From contig NZ_AP025343.1 of the NCBI RefSeq assembly GCF_021654775.1, positions 3,935,501 through 3,999,500 on the forward strand: a stretch of 64,000 nucleotides of DNA, in the 5' to 3' direction. The translations under genes were made by a program, and so were the position numbers. The notes under the pieces were generated by a model. That model was not told the origin of the DNA. It was given only the letters and a program-made list of their open reading frames with translations, and made no database searches. Each line of letters opens with the position of its first letter. Positions within the stretch are counted from its first letter, which is position 1. Source of the stretch: Paenibacillus azoreducens. Lineage in GTDB: Bacteria; Bacillota; Bacilli; Paenibacillales; Paenibacillaceae. Positions 54,335 to 63,709 of the stretch are shown piece after piece.

Positions 54335-54568
54335 CTATTCCACAAATTTAAACATCGACCAGATCGGCCGGAACACGTCATTGATCAGTTCAGTCGGCCC
54401 AGGCAAGCCGGGGACAAACATCAGCAGAAGAGCAAGTCCCCATCCCGCCGAGGCAACCACCGTAAATACGGCCTTCTCCTTCATTTTCCCGGATTTCATT
54501 CGCGGAAATTCATATAGGAACATTACCGCGACCAACAACGTGACCAATATTATTTTTAATACGATCAT
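54335..54568 (-). CDS. Small two-TM Ger-receptor-associated protein (D-subunit-like)
   Basis: A 77-residue protein with two hydrophobic helices (LKIILVTLLVAVMFLYEF and FTVVASAGWGLALLLMFVPGL) separated by a basic loop. Small two-TM proteins of this type, called D subunits, are encoded in or near some Ger operons and modulate receptor function. It lies 10 nt after gerAC and 12 nt before gerAB. Assignment rests on size, topology and position. Confidence 0.75.
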   Translation of the reverse strand: MIVLKIILVTLLVAVMFLYEFPRMKSGKMKEKAVFTVVASAGWGLALLLMFVPGLPGPTELINDVFRPIWSMFKFVE

Positions 54569-54578
54569 TGATCTTCCC

Positions 54579-55748
54579 TCATTTAAAGCTTTTTCCGGAA
54601 AAACCGGGCCATAATATTTTTACGTTTGCTTCAGCATGTATGTCGATCTCCGAAAAAATCTCGTTCCAGCGTTTTTGCTCCTTGGTCCATTGTTTCGGGT
54701 ATTTTCTCCAAAAGGCATCCGCTACCCCGAATACATCGGCTTTGGCTTCTCTTTGAATCAAACGAAATGCCGATTCGATCCGCTGGCCGATTTCCTGATT
54801 GAGCTGCGCTTCCAAACGCGGCAGTTCTGCCGGCTTCATTACATTCGCACGGGATGCGTTCTGCAGCACGCCACCTTCCCCTTCTACGCGCACGGTAACG
54901 CTCCAGCGGTTTCTGTCGATCCGGGGGATGAGTTTTGTGCGGCACTTGACGACACGTACGGACATCAGTCCGTCCTCCCGGCCTTTGTTTTCTTTCACTG
55001 GAAACGTAACGTTGAACACTTTCAGCTCACCACGGATCAGCTGCGTCTCCCGCTTCAACATGTCGCTAAATTGAGCCGTCAGTTTCCCTCCCTTTAGCAC
55101 GGCTGCTCCGGATATATAGGGAAAAACATTGCCGCCCGGTCCCTCTTTCTTTTCGATGAGCGGAACCATTGCGGCTTTGGCTCTACCTGTAAGCATATCG
55201 TTCAAGTCCCTGAGCGAAACGCCGGTTCCAACCGAAAGGGTGGCCATTTCGCGAAGCGTCTCGGCGCTGTCCCGTTCAATCCGCGTATTCATGCTCAGAA
55301 TATCCTTGGCTTTTCCTTTACTGATGAAGACATATGCCCGCTCGCGGGGCTGCGGATGGCGGAAGAGGAAATCCATCTGGTCGATGATACCTTTTTTAGC
55401 AAGCTGTTCACCGAAAACAAATACTTCGCCATGGCCCCAGAAAACTTTGCGCGGCAGCAGCTCTTGCAGCCTTGAAGATGCATCGGCAAAATCGGTTCCG
55501 CTCGCGCTCTGGACAATAAACGTGTCGCTGCCAGAATCGCTGCTATTTATGCCTGATCCCCCTCCGCTCGTTTGGTTCGGCGTAAATACCTGCACCGATA
55601 GCTCAATGGTTCCGTTTTTACCGGCATCAAGACTAGCTGCCATAATCAAAGCCAGATCATTTACTTCCGTGCGGTCCCAGCAGCCTCCGAGCAGTGGGAT
55701 CATCAGAAGCAGGATAGCCGTCCGAATAAGTTTTCCGATCCGCTTCAT
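54579..55748 (-). CDS. gerAC: Spore germination lipoprotein, GerAC family
   Basis: A 389-residue lipoprotein. Signal peptide with lipobox LLGGC (KLIRTAILLLMIPLLGGC), then the conserved WDRTEVNDLALIMAASLD start of Ger(x)C proteins and a C-terminal domain with LPRLEAQLNQEIGQRIESAF. It is the C subunit of the receptor on the outer face of the spore inner membrane. Its ATG overlaps the gerAA stop by 4 bp. Confidence 0.95.
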   Translation of the reverse strand: MKRIGKLIRTAILLLMIPLLGGCWDRTEVNDLALIMAASLDAGKNGTIELSVQVFTPNQTSGGGSGINSSDSGSDTFIVQSASGTDFADASSRLQELLPRKVFWGHGEVFVFGEQLAKKGIIDQMDFLFRHPQPRERAYVFISKGKAKDILSMNTRIERDSAETLREMATLSVGTGVSLRDLNDMLTGRAKAAMVPLIEKKEGPGGNVFPYISGAAVLKGGKLTAQFSDMLKRETQLIRGELKVFNVTFPVKENKGREDGLMSVRVVKCRTKLIPRIDRNRWSVTVRVEGEGGVLQNASRANVMKPAELPRLEAQLNQEIGQRIESAFRLIQREAKADVFGVADAFWRKYPKQWTKEQKRWNEIFSEIDIHAEANVKILWPGFSGKSFK

Positions 55749-57244
55749 GAGTTGCGTCCTCTCCGATCCGGCCCAGGGCGTTGGCCTGAACTCTGACGTT
55801 GCCGGTTCCAGTATCCCGTTCTCGGTCTTATGTTCATTTTCCAGAAGGGAGCACGAACCAGAACATCTTTCAGTTGATTGACATGCGTAAAACTGGTCAC
55901 CGTGACATACGGTACTCCAAATGACCGCAACGCAAACAGATGAGTGAGGATAAGCGTAATGCCGATCATCAATCCAAAAAATCCCAAAAATCCTGCCAGC
56001 AGCATCATGGGGAATCTTAGCAGGCGGATGGCGATTCCAAAATCAAAATGCGGGATCAAAAAAGAAGCGATGCCTGTAATCGCCACGACCATCACCATAG
56101 GCGACGAAACAAGTCCCGCCGAGATCGCGGCTTGTCCTATCACCAGCGCTCCCACAATGCTTACAGCCGAGCCGATTTGTTTCGGCAGCCTTACCCCAGC
56201 CTCGCGCAAAGCCTCAAACATAATTTCCATCAATAAAGCTTCCACGAGCGCAGGAAACGGGATTTGCTCCCTGGATTTTGCCATGTTGAGCAGGAGAGTT
56301 GTCGGGATCATTTCTTGGTGAAATGTAACGATGGCAACATAAAAGGACGGGCCAATCAGGGCGAGGAAAGCAAAGAAATACCGGAGCCAACGGATAGCCG
56401 ATCCGATGAAGTAGCGCTGATAATAATCTTCGGGAGAATGCAAAAACGAAAATATGGTTGTAGGCGCAATCAAAGCAATTGGCGTTCCCTCGATCAGAAT
56501 GGCTGCCTTCCCCTGCAAAAGATTAGCCGCAACTACATCCGGACGTTCCGTCGTCTGCATCTGGGGAAAGGGTGAATAAGGATTGTCTTCGATCAGCTCT
56601 TCAATATTTCCGCTCTCCAGAATACCATCCACGTCAATGCGGCCCAGCCTTTCTGTAATTTCCGAAATCAGCGCCGGATTAACAACCCCTTGTATATAAG
56701 CAATCACGACCTCGGTTTGGGAGTACCGCCCAATCTGCATGGATTTCATCTTTAAAGAGGGGGATCTAAGCTTCCGGCGAACCATGGACGCATTAACAAG
56801 CAGCGTCTCGATGAATCCTTCACGCGGACCACGTACCACGGACTCTGCTTCCGGTTCCGTAATCGAACGTTTCTCCCATTTGGACAAACAAAGCGATACC
56901 GCCTTGTCCTCTCCATCCATCAGCAGCACAGGGTTTCCGTCTCCAATTTCAGCAATTGCCTGCTCAATGGTTTTCACTTGATAAAAGGACGAGATGGACA
57001 ATCGTGCACACAAGCTATCAAGTCCACCGCCTTCGTCCGCCGTCTCGCGCAAGGCCGGTTCAAGAACATGTTGATTCATTGCTTCGGTATCTGTCATCCC
57101 GACTGTGTAAACTACTACCGAAGGAGTTCTGACGTAATTGAAATCATGAAATACAACGTCAAAGCAATCTTCATATTTTTCCTGAAGTCGCTCCATATTT
57201 TCACTTAGCCGGGTAGAAAGGGCTGTTTCTTTGTTGTTTTGCAT
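55745..57244 (-). CDS. gerAA: Spore germination protein, GerAA family
   Basis: A 499-residue A subunit. The soluble N-terminal domain leads into TM helices in the second half (WLRYFFAFLALIGPSFYVAI; AGVRLPKQIGSAVSIVGALV; PHFDFGIAIRLLRFPMMLLA). The P-x-P-x-L-E and PF-P-ALVEA blocks of the family are present (IPFPALVEALLMEIMFEALR). The C-terminal tail is Arg/Gln-rich. First gene of the operon in the order A-C-D-B, with a sigma-G-type promoter about 80 bp upstream. Confidence 0.95.
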   Translation of the reverse strand: MQNNKETALSTRLSENMERLQEKYEDCFDVVFHDFNYVRTPSVVVYTVGMTDTEAMNQHVLEPALRETADEGGGLDSLCARLSISSFYQVKTIEQAIAEIGDGNPVLLMDGEDKAVSLCLSKWEKRSITEPEAESVVRGPREGFIETLLVNASMVRRKLRSPSLKMKSMQIGRYSQTEVVIAYIQGVVNPALISEITERLGRIDVDGILESGNIEELIEDNPYSPFPQMQTTERPDVVAANLLQGKAAILIEGTPIALIAPTTIFSFLHSPEDYYQRYFIGSAIRWLRYFFAFLALIGPSFYVAIVTFHQEMIPTTLLLNMAKSREQIPFPALVEALLMEIMFEALREAGVRLPKQIGSAVSIVGALVIGQAAISAGLVSSPMVMVVAITGIASFLIPHFDFGIAIRLLRFPMMLLAGFLGFFGLMIGITLILTHLFALRSFGVPYVTVTSFTHVNQLKDVLVRAPFWKMNIRPRTGYWNRQRQSSGQRPGPDRRGRNS

Positions 57245-57326
57245 CGGGCACTCCCCTCCGTAGCAGCTACATCAAAAACTTTGGCTTCAAGGTTGGATAT
57301 GACCCACCCATCTGCCGATAATACTT

Positions 57327-57356
57327 TAGTATGTTCTAAAAAAAATGGAAAATTCG
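57327..57356 (-). promoter_or_regulatory. Sigma-G-like promoter of the ger operon
   Basis: On the minus strand CGAATT (57356-57351), a 17-bp spacer and CATACTA (57333-57327). CATACTA is the sigma-G -10 consensus and the -35 fits its GAAT core. Expression in the forespore is standard for Ger receptors. Confidence 0.68.
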
Positions 57357-57453
57357 GTATATTTTCAATATTTTTCTGTTCCATAGACTGTTTCGCCAGC
57401 AATACATCCCTTGTGTAAGTCAAAGGAAAACGTCTTTCGGCCTAACGATATCG

Positions 57454-57490
57454 CAAAAAAGGGAACTGCAGCATGGTTGCATACAGTCCC
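57454..57490 (-). terminator. Rho-independent terminator of the amidase gene
   Basis: On the minus strand GGGACTG...CAGTTCCC (with inner TGCA pairs) is followed by TTTTTTGC, about 20 nt past the amidase stop. Confidence 0.75.
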
Positions 57491-57509
57491 CCGGAATCAC
57501 TGCAAAAAG

Positions 57510-58895
57510 TTAATATCCAGCGCAAATAACATCCCTCTGACGGTAGAAATCGCCAAGTTGGTCCTGTTCATAAGCGTAACCGGCTCGGATCAGCAGATCT
57601 TCCCTACCCCTAGCGGCTACCAATTGCAAGCCAACGGGGAGGCCCTCGCTAGTTAGGCCGCATGGAATGGATATGGCAGGCGTTTCCGCCATGTTAAAAA
57701 TACCGGTATATCGGGTCATCGCATCGAAAATGCTCTCGGTGTATGAGCCAAAATGCACCTCGTTGACGCCAATTTTTCTTGCCGGAAGCGGGATCGTAGG
57801 CGTAGCCAACACATCAATGCTTTCCCTGAACAACCTGTCGAAGGCATTTATATACATTTCTTTTTTCTTCAAAGCCTCTATATACCGCAAAGCTGTTATT
57901 TTCAGCGAGGATTCCAGAAGAGCCCTTGCATCCTCCCCATACTGGGACAAACAGCATGCCATCCGGCTCTTGTGAATAAAACCCGCTTCCGATGCGGCAA
58001 TGGTTAGGGAAACATCGGCGTTGCCTGCGATAAAGGAAACGTCCGTATCGATCAGAATCGCGCCAAGCGACTCCAGGGCCTCCAAAGAATCTCGATACAA
58101 CAAGTAGGTCTCCGGATCGATATGCTCGTTGAAATAACTGGTCGGCACGCCAACGCGCAGACCGCGAATATCCCGTTTCAACTCCTGCAGATATGATTGC
58201 TTCGTCATAACCCCGGCAATAATCGCCATATCCGTCATATTGGCCGTAAGCGGACCTACATGATCCAATGTCCATGACACATAAAACACACCTGCGGTCG
58301 AAACTTTGTTGTAGGTTGGTTTCAGACCGATAATGCCGCAGGAGGCTGCCGGAATCCGTACGGAACCGCCGGTATCCGTGCCGATTGAGGCAACGGTTAA
58401 ATCGGCCGCTACGGCGGCTGCAGATCCTCCGCTTGAGCCGCCGGGCGTATATTGCGGATTCCAGGGATTATGGACAGGACCATAATGAGGATTGTTGGAG
58501 GTGATCCCAAGCGCGTACTCGTGCAGGTTGTTTTTACCCAACAGAATGGAATCTTGGAGGAGAAGCTGCTGTACGATCGCCGCATTTTTATGTGGAATAT
58601 GCTGCGCATCGATCGATGAGCCGTTTGTCGTACGAATGCCTTTGGTCGCAATATTGTCTTTATAGGAAAGGGGAATGCCGTACAGAAGTCCGATCTGTTC
58701 ACCTGCTTTCGCCTTCGCTTCCACGATTTTTGCCTCATTAAGCGCTCGTTTTTTTGCGACTGTAATATATGAATTCAGCACAGGGTCTTTGGATCGAATC
58801 CGTTTCAAATAGTTTTTAGTGACTTCATACGGAGTAAACCAATGTTTAGAATAACCGGCTTGAAGCTCCATAATTGATTTTCTGCCCACTACCAT
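57510..58895 (-). CDS. Amidase (amidase signature family)
   Basis: A 461-residue enzyme. The Ser-cisSer-Lys triad is visible: Lys in PLSYKDNIATKG near residue 78 and the two Ser in TPGGSSGGSAAAVAADL and TGGSVRIPAASCG. It resembles GatA but lacks gatC/gatB neighbours, so it is a stand-alone amidase acting on an unknown amide. Start uncertain: ATG 58895 sits only 2 nt past GGAG, GTG 58889 is better spaced, and ATG 58871 is also possible. Confidence 0.9.
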   Translation of the reverse strand: MVVGRKSIMELQAGYSKHWFTPYEVTKNYLKRIRSKDPVLNSYITVAKKRALNEAKIVEAKAKAGEQIGLLYGIPLSYKDNIATKGIRTTNGSSIDAQHIPHKNAAIVQQLLLQDSILLGKNNLHEYALGITSNNPHYGPVHNPWNPQYTPGGSSGGSAAAVAADLTVASIGTDTGGSVRIPAASCGIIGLKPTYNKVSTAGVFYVSWTLDHVGPLTANMTDMAIIAGVMTKQSYLQELKRDIRGLRVGVPTSYFNEHIDPETYLLYRDSLEALESLGAILIDTDVSFIAGNADVSLTIAASEAGFIHKSRMACCLSQYGEDARALLESSLKITALRYIEALKKKEMYINAFDRLFRESIDVLATPTIPLPARKIGVNEVHFGSYTESIFDAMTRYTGIFNMAETPAISIPCGLTSEGLPVGLQLVAARGREDLLIRAGYAYEQDQLGDFYRQRDVICAGY

Positions 58896-59044
58896 CTCTC
58901 CTTTCTAATCCGGAAAAGCCGGGGGATTCAACGCGAAACATTCTCCCAGCCATTCTCTCATTCACTTTATGCGGAAAATGATAGATTGGTATGGTCAGAC
59001 TTCCTCCGAAATGAAATTGGATATATTGATAGAGAAATCAGAAT

Positions 59045-59080
59045 TAAAAAAAGACCGCCCAAATATTCAAAAGGGCAGCC
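59045..59080 (-). terminator. Rho-independent terminator of the YoaP-type gene
   Basis: On the minus strand CTGCCC and GGGCGG pair (one G-T) and are followed by TCTTTTTTTAA. Confidence 0.75.
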
Positions 59081-59105
59081 CAGGTATTGCAGCTATGTAA
59101 AATGA

Positions 59106-59861
59106 CTATTTTAAGGAGTCCAGCATTTTCTCGAATTTGCCGGGGCTCATGATTTCATGGGTCACAAACTTTCCGTTATAAAACATGCTGAATGTAGTCC
59201 ATATCGCTGGCGATTCCTGCGCTTCTTCCCTTGTGCTTATGCGCTTGGTACGAAAAGGAATTTCTCTGTGATCTGCAACACGTCGGAGATCATCCAGCAC
59301 TCCTGCGGCAAACGGACATTGCGCCGTATAATAAATGCAAATCCCCTCATTCAATGCCGGTTGGGGTTGGGCTGAACGTATAAACGCTGGATCGGCGCCA
59401 TTTTCATTCCATTTCTGGACGAGCAATACGAAATAAGGATCGGCTTGATCCGCCACAGTAAATCCCATATGTTCAAAGTAGCGTTTATCGCTCAGGTAAG
59501 GCATCTTTTTCGAGCTCGCAATATGAACGATTCCATCCATTCCCAGCGATTCTGCATCTTTCCTGCATTGTTCGAGCAATTTTTTGCTGTGACCGCTGCC
59601 CTTGTGACGCCCGCTAACCCAGAGACAATTGATATACATGTAATTTGGAGCATTAATCGGCACCCATGCCTTATCGGCAGGCAAATATTCGATAAAAACC
59701 TTGGCGCGTTCGTCAAGCCGGTGAAATTTTAATCCCTCCTCCATCCGCTCGCATAACCACTGTTTCTTTTCCTGTACAGCCTGCTCATATTGTTTGGCCC
59801 CGAGAGCGCAGCAGATATGTTCATGTCCGATGTTTTCTTTTGTAATTTCCAGGTATGCCAT
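59106..59861 (-). CDS. yoaP: GNAT acetyltransferase with YoaP domain, second copy
   Basis: A 251-residue protein. GNAT part: INCLWVSGRHKGSGHSKKLL (R-x-K-G-x-G) near residue 83; YoaP part: ICIYYTAQCPFAAGVLDD with the single Cys of the CPF motif and WTTFSMFYNGKFVTHEIM. It is a paralogue of 3911-4684, with low overall identity but the same domain order. Start follows AAAGGACAAGCATAC. It ends in a strong terminator. Confidence 0.88.
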   Translation of the reverse strand: MAYLEITKENIGHEHICCALGAKQYEQAVQEKKQWLCERMEEGLKFHRLDERAKVFIEYLPADKAWVPINAPNYMYINCLWVSGRHKGSGHSKKLLEQCRKDAESLGMDGIVHIASSKKMPYLSDKRYFEHMGFTVADQADPYFVLLVQKWNENGADPAFIRSAQPQPALNEGICIYYTAQCPFAAGVLDDLRRVADHREIPFRTKRISTREEAQESPAIWTTFSMFYNGKFVTHEIMSPGKFEKMLDSLK

Positions 59862-60182
59862 ATGTATGCTTGTCCTTTCTAGATATATTTTTTCAGTGCA
59901 ATCGCCTATGACTACCCCTTTATTATAACAATATAAATTTGTATTTTATGGGATAAGAGTCATATCCTCCTTAAAATTTGCGTACATTACATTGAATTCT
60001 AGCAAAAAAGATATAATACGATGTATAAATTACTATATACCATATATTCCCTTCCTATCCTATCCATTCTTTAAAATAAAAATCAAACGCGGATGTTCGA
60101 AGAGCCATTCATTGTGTACAGACGAGACGATTATACCCTTGTTTGCGAATTTCGATTTTTTTTAAAAGAGAGGTGAATAATT
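59862..60182. other. Divergent intergenic region, 321 bp, AT-rich
   Basis: Lies between the YoaP-type gene (minus) and the FAD dehydrogenase (plus). A plus-strand TATAAT is at 60012-60017, but the candidate -35 boxes have poor spacing (TACATT at 18 bp, TTGAAT at 14 bp). No ORF or repeat stands out. Confidence 0.5.
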
Positions 60183-61835
60183 GTGGTTTACGATGCGATT
60201 GTCGTAGGGGCCGGACTTGCGGGTCTAGTGGCAACAGCTGAGATGGCGGATGCCGGCAAAAAAGTATTGTTATTGGACCAAGAACCCGAAGCCTCATTGG
60301 GAGGACAAGCATGGTGGTCTTTCGGAGGGCTGTTCCTGGTGAATTCCCCCGAACAACGCCGGCTGGGCATCAAGGATTCCAAAGAACTGGCATGGCAGGA
60401 TTGGATAGGATCAGCGGGATTTGACCGGGATGATGAAGACTATTGGGGGAAGCAATGGGCCAAAGCTTATGTTGAGTTTGCTTCCGGCGAAAAACGCGAA
60501 TGGCTGCGCAGTCTCGGTGTTCGTTTTTTTCCGGTGGTAGGATGGGCGGAACGTGGAGGATATCTTGCGGAAGGACATGGCAATTCCGTACCGAGATTTC
60601 ATATTGTTTGGGGAACCGGTCCCGGGTTAGTTCGACCATTTGAATATAAAGTGCGTGCAGCGATTGAAAAAGGTTTGGTTGATTACCGGCCGCGCCACCG
60701 CGTTGATGAACTGTTGACTGTTGGCGGCTCGGTCGTCGGCGTTCGCGGTTCTATGCTTGAACCAAGCAAGGCTGAACGTGGTGAAAAAAGCTCACGCGTG
60801 GAAATTGGCAACTTCGAATTCCATTCCGAAGCTACGCTCGTATCGAGCGGCGGCATTGGCGCTAATTTCGATCTTATTCGCGATCATTGGCCTTCGCGTC
60901 TCGGCGCGCCACCTAAGCATATGATCTCCGGCGTTCCCGAGCATGTAGATGGAAGAATGCTGGCGATTACGGAAAGGGCCGGAGGCCTGATCGTGAATCG
61001 GGATCGGATGTGGCATTATACGGAAGGACTTAAAAATTGGAATCCGGTCTGGGCCAATCATGCCATACGGATCATTCCCGGACCTTCCTCGCTATGGTTT
61101 GATGCCAAGGGCCGGCGTTTTCCCGCTCCTAATTTTCCCGGGTTTGACACGCTCGGCACGCTTGAGGCCATCCAACGGACGGGCTACGATTATTCCTGGT
61201 TCATTCTGACGCAGAAAATCATAGAAAAAGAATTTGCTCTTTCCGGCAGCGAACAAAATCTTGATATTACGAATAAAAGCATCAGGCAAGTGCTATCCCG
61301 GATATTGCCCGGCCCCCCTCCCGCTGTGCAGGCTTTTATGGATCAAGGCGAAGATTTTGTTATTGCCCATCAACTTCAGGATCTTGTTGCCGGAATGAAC
61401 AAGCTTACCGGTGACCATTTGCTTCATTTTGAAGAAATCGAAAGACAAATCATCGCAAGAGACCGGGAAATGGAGAACAAGTTTACGAAAGACCTGCAAA
61501 TCACGGCCCTGCGCGGAGCCAGGAAGTATGTCGGCGATAAGCTTATTAGAGTTGCCGCGCCTCATAGGTTTTTAGATGCCAAAAATGGTCCGTTAATCGC
61601 TGTCCGCCTAAATATTCTTACCCGCAAAACGCTCGGCGGCCTGCAAACCAATTTATCCGGCCAGGTATTGAATTCCGCTGGTTCTCCCGTCAAAGGCCTA
61701 TATGCTGCAGGAGAAGTATCCGGTTTTGGAGGCGGCGGCGTTCATGGATACCGTTCCCTTGAAGGCACATTTCTTGGCGGCTGTTTATTTACCGGCAGAG
61801 TGGCTGGCAGAGCCATAGTTAACGACCGAAGATAA
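60183..61835 (+). CDS. FAD-binding dehydrogenase (fumarate reductase/KsdD-like fold)
   Basis: A 550-residue flavoprotein. FAD loop AIVVGAGLAGLVATAEMADA at the N-terminus, LGGQAWWSFGGLFLV, VSSGGIGANFDLIRDHW and a C-terminal GLYAAGEVSGFGGGGVHGYR with GGCLFTGRVAG. This is the family named FAD-binding dehydrogenase near 3-ketosteroid dehydrogenases and flavocytochrome c; the substrate is unknown. GTG start at 60183 follows AGAGAGGTGAATAATT. Alone on the plus strand. Confidence 0.88.
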   Translation: MVYDAIVVGAGLAGLVATAEMADAGKKVLLLDQEPEASLGGQAWWSFGGLFLVNSPEQRRLGIKDSKELAWQDWIGSAGFDRDDEDYWGKQWAKAYVEFASGEKREWLRSLGVRFFPVVGWAERGGYLAEGHGNSVPRFHIVWGTGPGLVRPFEYKVRAAIEKGLVDYRPRHRVDELLTVGGSVVGVRGSMLEPSKAERGEKSSRVEIGNFEFHSEATLVSSGGIGANFDLIRDHWPSRLGAPPKHMISGVPEHVDGRMLAITERAGGLIVNRDRMWHYTEGLKNWNPVWANHAIRIIPGPSSLWFDAKGRRFPAPNFPGFDTLGTLEAIQRTGYDYSWFILTQKIIEKEFALSGSEQNLDITNKSIRQVLSRILPGPPPAVQAFMDQGEDFVIAHQLQDLVAGMNKLTGDHLLHFEEIERQIIARDREMENKFTKDLQITALRGARKYVGDKLIRVAAPHRFLDAKNGPLIAVRLNILTRKTLGGLQTNLSGQVLNSAGSPVKGLYAAGEVSGFGGGGVHGYRSLEGTFLGGCLFTGRVAGRAIVNDRR

Positions 61836-62052
61836 AGTATAGACGCTTCCCTGCAAGAGTTGAGCAGCCTATCCCCATTTATATATACGCTCAAAGATAA
61901 CTTCAAGCAAACAAAGAAATCGCTCCTTGCCTAACGGCCGGCATTTCAGCAGCCAGTTCAGCAAAGAACGATTTATTTTTTACTTTATCTGAGCAAATTA
62001 GCTTAAGCATTTCCAGCTTTCATCCGCTAATCGCCTTTAATCGATCCAGGGT

Positions 62053-63285
62053 TTAAAACGCCCAGTTTCCATTCCGGAATATCGCTTCTTTTCGGCCATC
62101 CTGCGTAATTCCGTCAATGGAAAGCTCTGCGGAACCGATCATAAAATCGACATGAGTCAGACTTTTATTGACCCCATGCTTCGCCAGTTCCTCTCCATCC
62201 ATGTCGGTACCGCCCTCAAGGGTTACAGGATAAGCTTGGCCAAGCGCAAGGTGGCAGGAAGCATTCTCATCGAATAAAGTATTGTAAAAAATGACATTCG
62301 AGTTTGAAATCGGGGAATCATGAGGAACCAGTGCTACCTCACCAAGATATTTTGCCCCGTCATCGGTATCCAAAAGTTTTTGCAGCGCTTCGGCTCCCTT
62401 GTCAGCGCTAAAGTCAACGACTTTGCCATCCTTGAACGTCAGTGAGAATCCATCGATAATGACGCCGTTATTGTTAAGCGGTTTCGTGCTGCGCACGGTC
62501 CCGTTTACGCCGTCTTTGTGCGGGAGCGTATAGACTTCTTCTGTCGGAATATTAGGATTAAACCAAACTCCGCGCGTATTCTCTTTGGCTCCGCCAAGCC
62601 AGAGATGTCCTTCCGGCAGATCAATCGTCAGCGATGTGCCCGGAGCTTCATATTGCAGCTGCTTATAACGTTTGTCATTCAGGAAAGCTACCATTTCGCT
62701 CAGCTTCGCATTATGCTTGCCCCATGCATCAACCGGATTTTCCCGGTCAATCCGCGTTGCATCGATAATGCGTTCCCACAATTTCTGTATCGCCGTTTCC
62801 TGGCTTTCGCCCGGGAACACCTTGCTTGCCCATTCAGGGGTAGCATAGGAAATCAAAGTCCAGGCATTGTGGTGGGACATCAGATAACTGCGGTATTTGT
62901 TTAATGCGGCGGCGGCCGTTTTGGCAGCGGTCGCAATCCGCGACGGATCCGCTTCATTCAGCAAATCCGGATCAGGCGAATAAATTTGGATAAAAGCAGC
63001 GCCTTTCTCCGCGTATTCCTCCATCGCTTTGGCACGCCACTCCGGATATTCGGAGAACACTTCTTCCGGTGCATGCAGGTATTTAATCTTGGACAACTGA
63101 TCATCGTTGTATTCCACATGGACATTATGGGCGCCTACCTTGTAAGCATGCAGAGTAATTTGCCGGATCAGGTCGGCTGCTGCGATCGGTCCCATCACGA
63201 CCACGGTCTGGCCGGGCTGTACATTTACACCTACCTTGACGGCGAGCTCCGCATAATTTTCCAACTGCTGTTTTGTAGGATACAT
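62053..63285 (-). CDS. Aminopeptidase, M29 family
   Basis: A 410-residue metalloaminopeptidase (AmpS/PepS/aminopeptidase II). Characteristic segments: YAELAVKVGVNVQPGQTVVV at the N-terminus, then WLGGAKENTRGVWFNPNIPT, EVALVPHDSPISNSNVIFYN, NASCHLALGQAYP, and VDFMIGSAELSIDGIT near the C-terminus with the metal-binding Glu, His and Asp residues. It removes N-terminal residues from peptides in the cytosol. RBS GGGGGAATAAAA. Confidence 0.93.
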   Translation of the reverse strand: MYPTKQQLENYAELAVKVGVNVQPGQTVVVMGPIAAADLIRQITLHAYKVGAHNVHVEYNDDQLSKIKYLHAPEEVFSEYPEWRAKAMEEYAEKGAAFIQIYSPDPDLLNEADPSRIATAAKTAAAALNKYRSYLMSHHNAWTLISYATPEWASKVFPGESQETAIQKLWERIIDATRIDRENPVDAWGKHNAKLSEMVAFLNDKRYKQLQYEAPGTSLTIDLPEGHLWLGGAKENTRGVWFNPNIPTEEVYTLPHKDGVNGTVRSTKPLNNNGVIIDGFSLTFKDGKVVDFSADKGAEALQKLLDTDDGAKYLGEVALVPHDSPISNSNVIFYNTLFDENASCHLALGQAYPVTLEGGTDMDGEELAKHGVNKSLTHVDFMIGSAELSIDGITQDGRKEAIFRNGNWAF

Positions 63286-63563
63286 TTTTATTCCCCCAAT
63301 TCGGTAAAAGTAGCTACTTTATTATATTCCTTACCAAGTGGTGACTTCCACATTTATTCGCTTTCCAGGAATGTATGCTCAAAATACGCTTTGAAATTCA
63401 GATCGAGCCAATTAACCTTTTCCTTTTTCTTCTTTAGGTTCAGGGATGCATATGCTGAACACCTCACTTAATGGATTTTATCAAGCCAGATTCCCTTAGG
63501 TCAATTTAGCAACAATCTATACGAAAACAGCGTTATTTTAAGACAAATTATGAATAGAAATTC

Positions 63564-63648
63564 AAAATAACCCTACAAAGTGACGTGAAGCCTTTAAAGC
63601 TTATTCCGATTACTTTGCTTGGACCCCGGAAGTGTATACTTTCGATAT
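63564..63648. repeat. Dispersed repeat family B, copy 3
   Basis: AAAATAACCCTACAAAGTGACG then AAGCTTATTCCGATTACTTTGC and GGACCCCGGAAGT. It lacks the ~62-bp insertion of copy 1. It lies in the roughly 420-bp gap between the kinase and the aminopeptidase, which otherwise shows no gene. Confidence 0.75.
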
Positions 63649-63650
63649 GT

Positions 63651-63677
63651 CAAAAAAAATCCGCGCTTGGGCGCGGA
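63651..63677 (-). terminator. Rho-independent terminator of the histidine kinase gene
   Basis: On the minus strand TCCGCGC and GCGCGGA pair around CCAA and are followed by eight T. Confidence 0.85.
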
Positions 63678-63709
63678 CTGTAAGTAGAAATATGAACCTG
63701 GTTGTGGTC

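Noticed and set aside
57205..57423. 72-codon minus-strand ORF overlapping the gerAA start
   Set aside because: It crosses the sigma-G promoter and gerAA start in another frame, and has no RBS or domain.
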